Positions 4,607 through 5,032 of a stretch of 5,032 nt of DNA are shown here, one piece after another. Origin of the DNA: an uncultured Lachnospiraceae bacterium (GTDB lineage Bacteria; Bacillota; Clostridia; Lachnospirales; Lachnospiraceae); assembly GCA_910577115.1 (NCBI GenBank), contig CAJTMC010000117.1, positions 1-5,032 on the forward strand, written 5' to 3'. Position 1 is the stretch's first letter; every line of letters begins with the position of its first letter. The position numbers and the translations under genes were made by a program. The notes below the pieces were generated by a model. The model ran no database searches. It was not told the DNA's origin and saw only the letters and a list, made by a program, of their open reading frames with translations.

Positions 4607-4635
4607 ATTATACGCACATTAATCAAATGAAACAA
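4607..4635 (-). promoter_or_regulatory. Promoter candidate P1 of the toxin-antitoxin operon
   Basis: TTGTTT (4635-4630), 17-base spacer, perfect TATAAT (4612-4607), about 55 bases before the antitoxin start. The -35 is weak (3/6). A 7-base direct repeat GTTTATT on the plus strand (4580-4586 and 4603-4609) touches the -10 box and could be an operator. Confidence 0.5.
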
Positions 4636-4668
4636 GGAAAATTTCTAATTTTCAGCCACGCTTTTTTA

Positions 4669-4696
4669 ATTATTATATGCCCAAAGGAGCTGTCAA
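4669..4696 (-). promoter_or_regulatory. Promoter candidate P2 upstream of the toxin-antitoxin operon
   Basis: A perfect TTGACA (4696-4691), 16-base spacer, then AATAAT (4674-4669, 5/6). It lies just after the stop codon of the broken gene at the right edge and would give a longer leader than P1. Confidence 0.45.
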
Positions 4697-4718
4697 GCCC
4701 ATTCCATTTACAGCACAT

Positions 4719-5032
4719 CTACCCTTCATGCACAGAGCTGGTTGAATGTTCATTTTCAGTTCTCTTTATGACTGCGATTTCAGGCCTTCCGTTAATTATT
4801 ACTTTGTAAATCCATAAATTGTCACGGTCTAAAGTTATGAAAGCATCGATCTGTTCAATGTCCGTGAACAAACCACTTTTCTTAAGCGTTGTATAGTCCC
4901 CTTCACCCTGTACTTCGTAAACGTCAAATCCTACGCTCTACCAAATTTTAAGCGCCGCTTTAGTCGCGACGCTTGCTGTAACAATCAGCTGGTAAGGTTT
5001 TCGACCACGGCATGAGCGGCTCCAGCATTGAT
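4719..5032 (-). pseudogene. 3' part of an unidentified gene interrupted by an in-frame TAG
   Basis: One minus-strand frame reads coherently from the window edge: GRKPYQLIVTASVATKAALK then IW, a TAG at 4940-4938, then SVGFDVYEVQGEGDYTTLKK, SGLFTDIEQIDAFITLDRDN and LWIYKVIINGRPEIAVIKRT, to a TAG at 4721-4719. The sense on both sides of the first TAG is continuous (IW-x-SVGFDVYEV), as if CAG or another codon had mutated to TAG. The downstream 72 codons contain no ATG or GTG start, so they could not easily be translated alone. I do not recognise the family; nothing shows a membrane segment or catalytic motif. A second frame at the very edge (about 5031-4970) also looks protein-like (MLEPLMPWSKTLPADC), so a frameshift near 4990 is possible too. 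The rest of the gene lies beyond the window. Confidence 0.6.

Noticed and set aside
4627..4809. 60-codon plus-strand frame with a hydrophobic segment
   Set aside because: It covers the promoter region and is antisense to the end of the broken gene at the right edge; AAGG near 4635 lies after its start.
1..5032. CRISPR array, tRNA/rRNA genes, insertion-sequence ends or att sites
   Set aside because: No regularly spaced repeats, no cloverleaf-like sequence with conserved T-loop, no transposase or integrase coding and no matched terminal repeats were seen.

Overview
The window looks like an accessory, mobile-element-rich segment from a low-to-moderate GC Firmicute, most likely a gut Clostridia/Lachnospiraceae-type genome. 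This is inferred from strong AGGAGG-type ribosome binding sites, AT-rich spacers, the Firmicute-type RtcB sequence and a RadC-like JAB gene followed by an LPD28-like fragment. No marker gene fixes the genus. Every gene I can support lies on the minus strand, so the window reads functionally from right to left. No rRNA, tRNA, CRISPR array, integrase, transposase or complete insertion sequence is visible.

Right part (about 5032-3131). The edge holds the 3' part of an unidentified gene interrupted by an in-frame TAG. Next come two candidate promoters and a toxin-antitoxin pair: a 76-aa antitoxin overlapping a VapC-like PIN ribonuclease by ATGA. After a short hairpin spacer there is a RadC-like JAB/MPN gene, then a 39-aa fragment resembling the start of an LPD28 protein.

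Centre (about 3115-1043). The core is a two-gene ribosome-repair operon: rtcB (RNA ligase, 369 aa) followed 13 bases later by prfH (release factor homologue, 219 aa). In other bacteria RtcB2-PrfH pairs rescue and repair ribosomes whose 16S rRNA was cut in the decoding centre: PrfH releases the stalled peptide and RtcB reseals the rRNA. Upstream of rtcB is an elaborate leader. It has a candidate promoter, a 26-codon reading frame with a good ribosome binding site, a 14-bp hairpin, and a textbook intrinsic terminator whose U-tract ends 12 bases before the rtcB Shine-Dalgarno. That leaves no room for a promoter between them, so rtcB-prfH mRNA must read through the terminator. Seven copies of TGTTAT/ATAACA are scattered in the same leader. 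This leader is the most interesting part of the window.

Left part (about 1042-1). Downstream of prfH is a frameshifted coding remnant ending in a terminator hairpin. Then come a non-coding stretch with a palindrome and a strong 9-bp hairpin, a 48-codon small ORF containing a perfect 10-bp-arm inverted repeat, and a 100-aa protein whose middle resembles Mor-family phage activators. Several broken or shortened genes (both edges, the LPD28-like fragment, the post-prfH remnant) suggest repeated mobile-element turnover around an intact repair operon and an intact TA pair.
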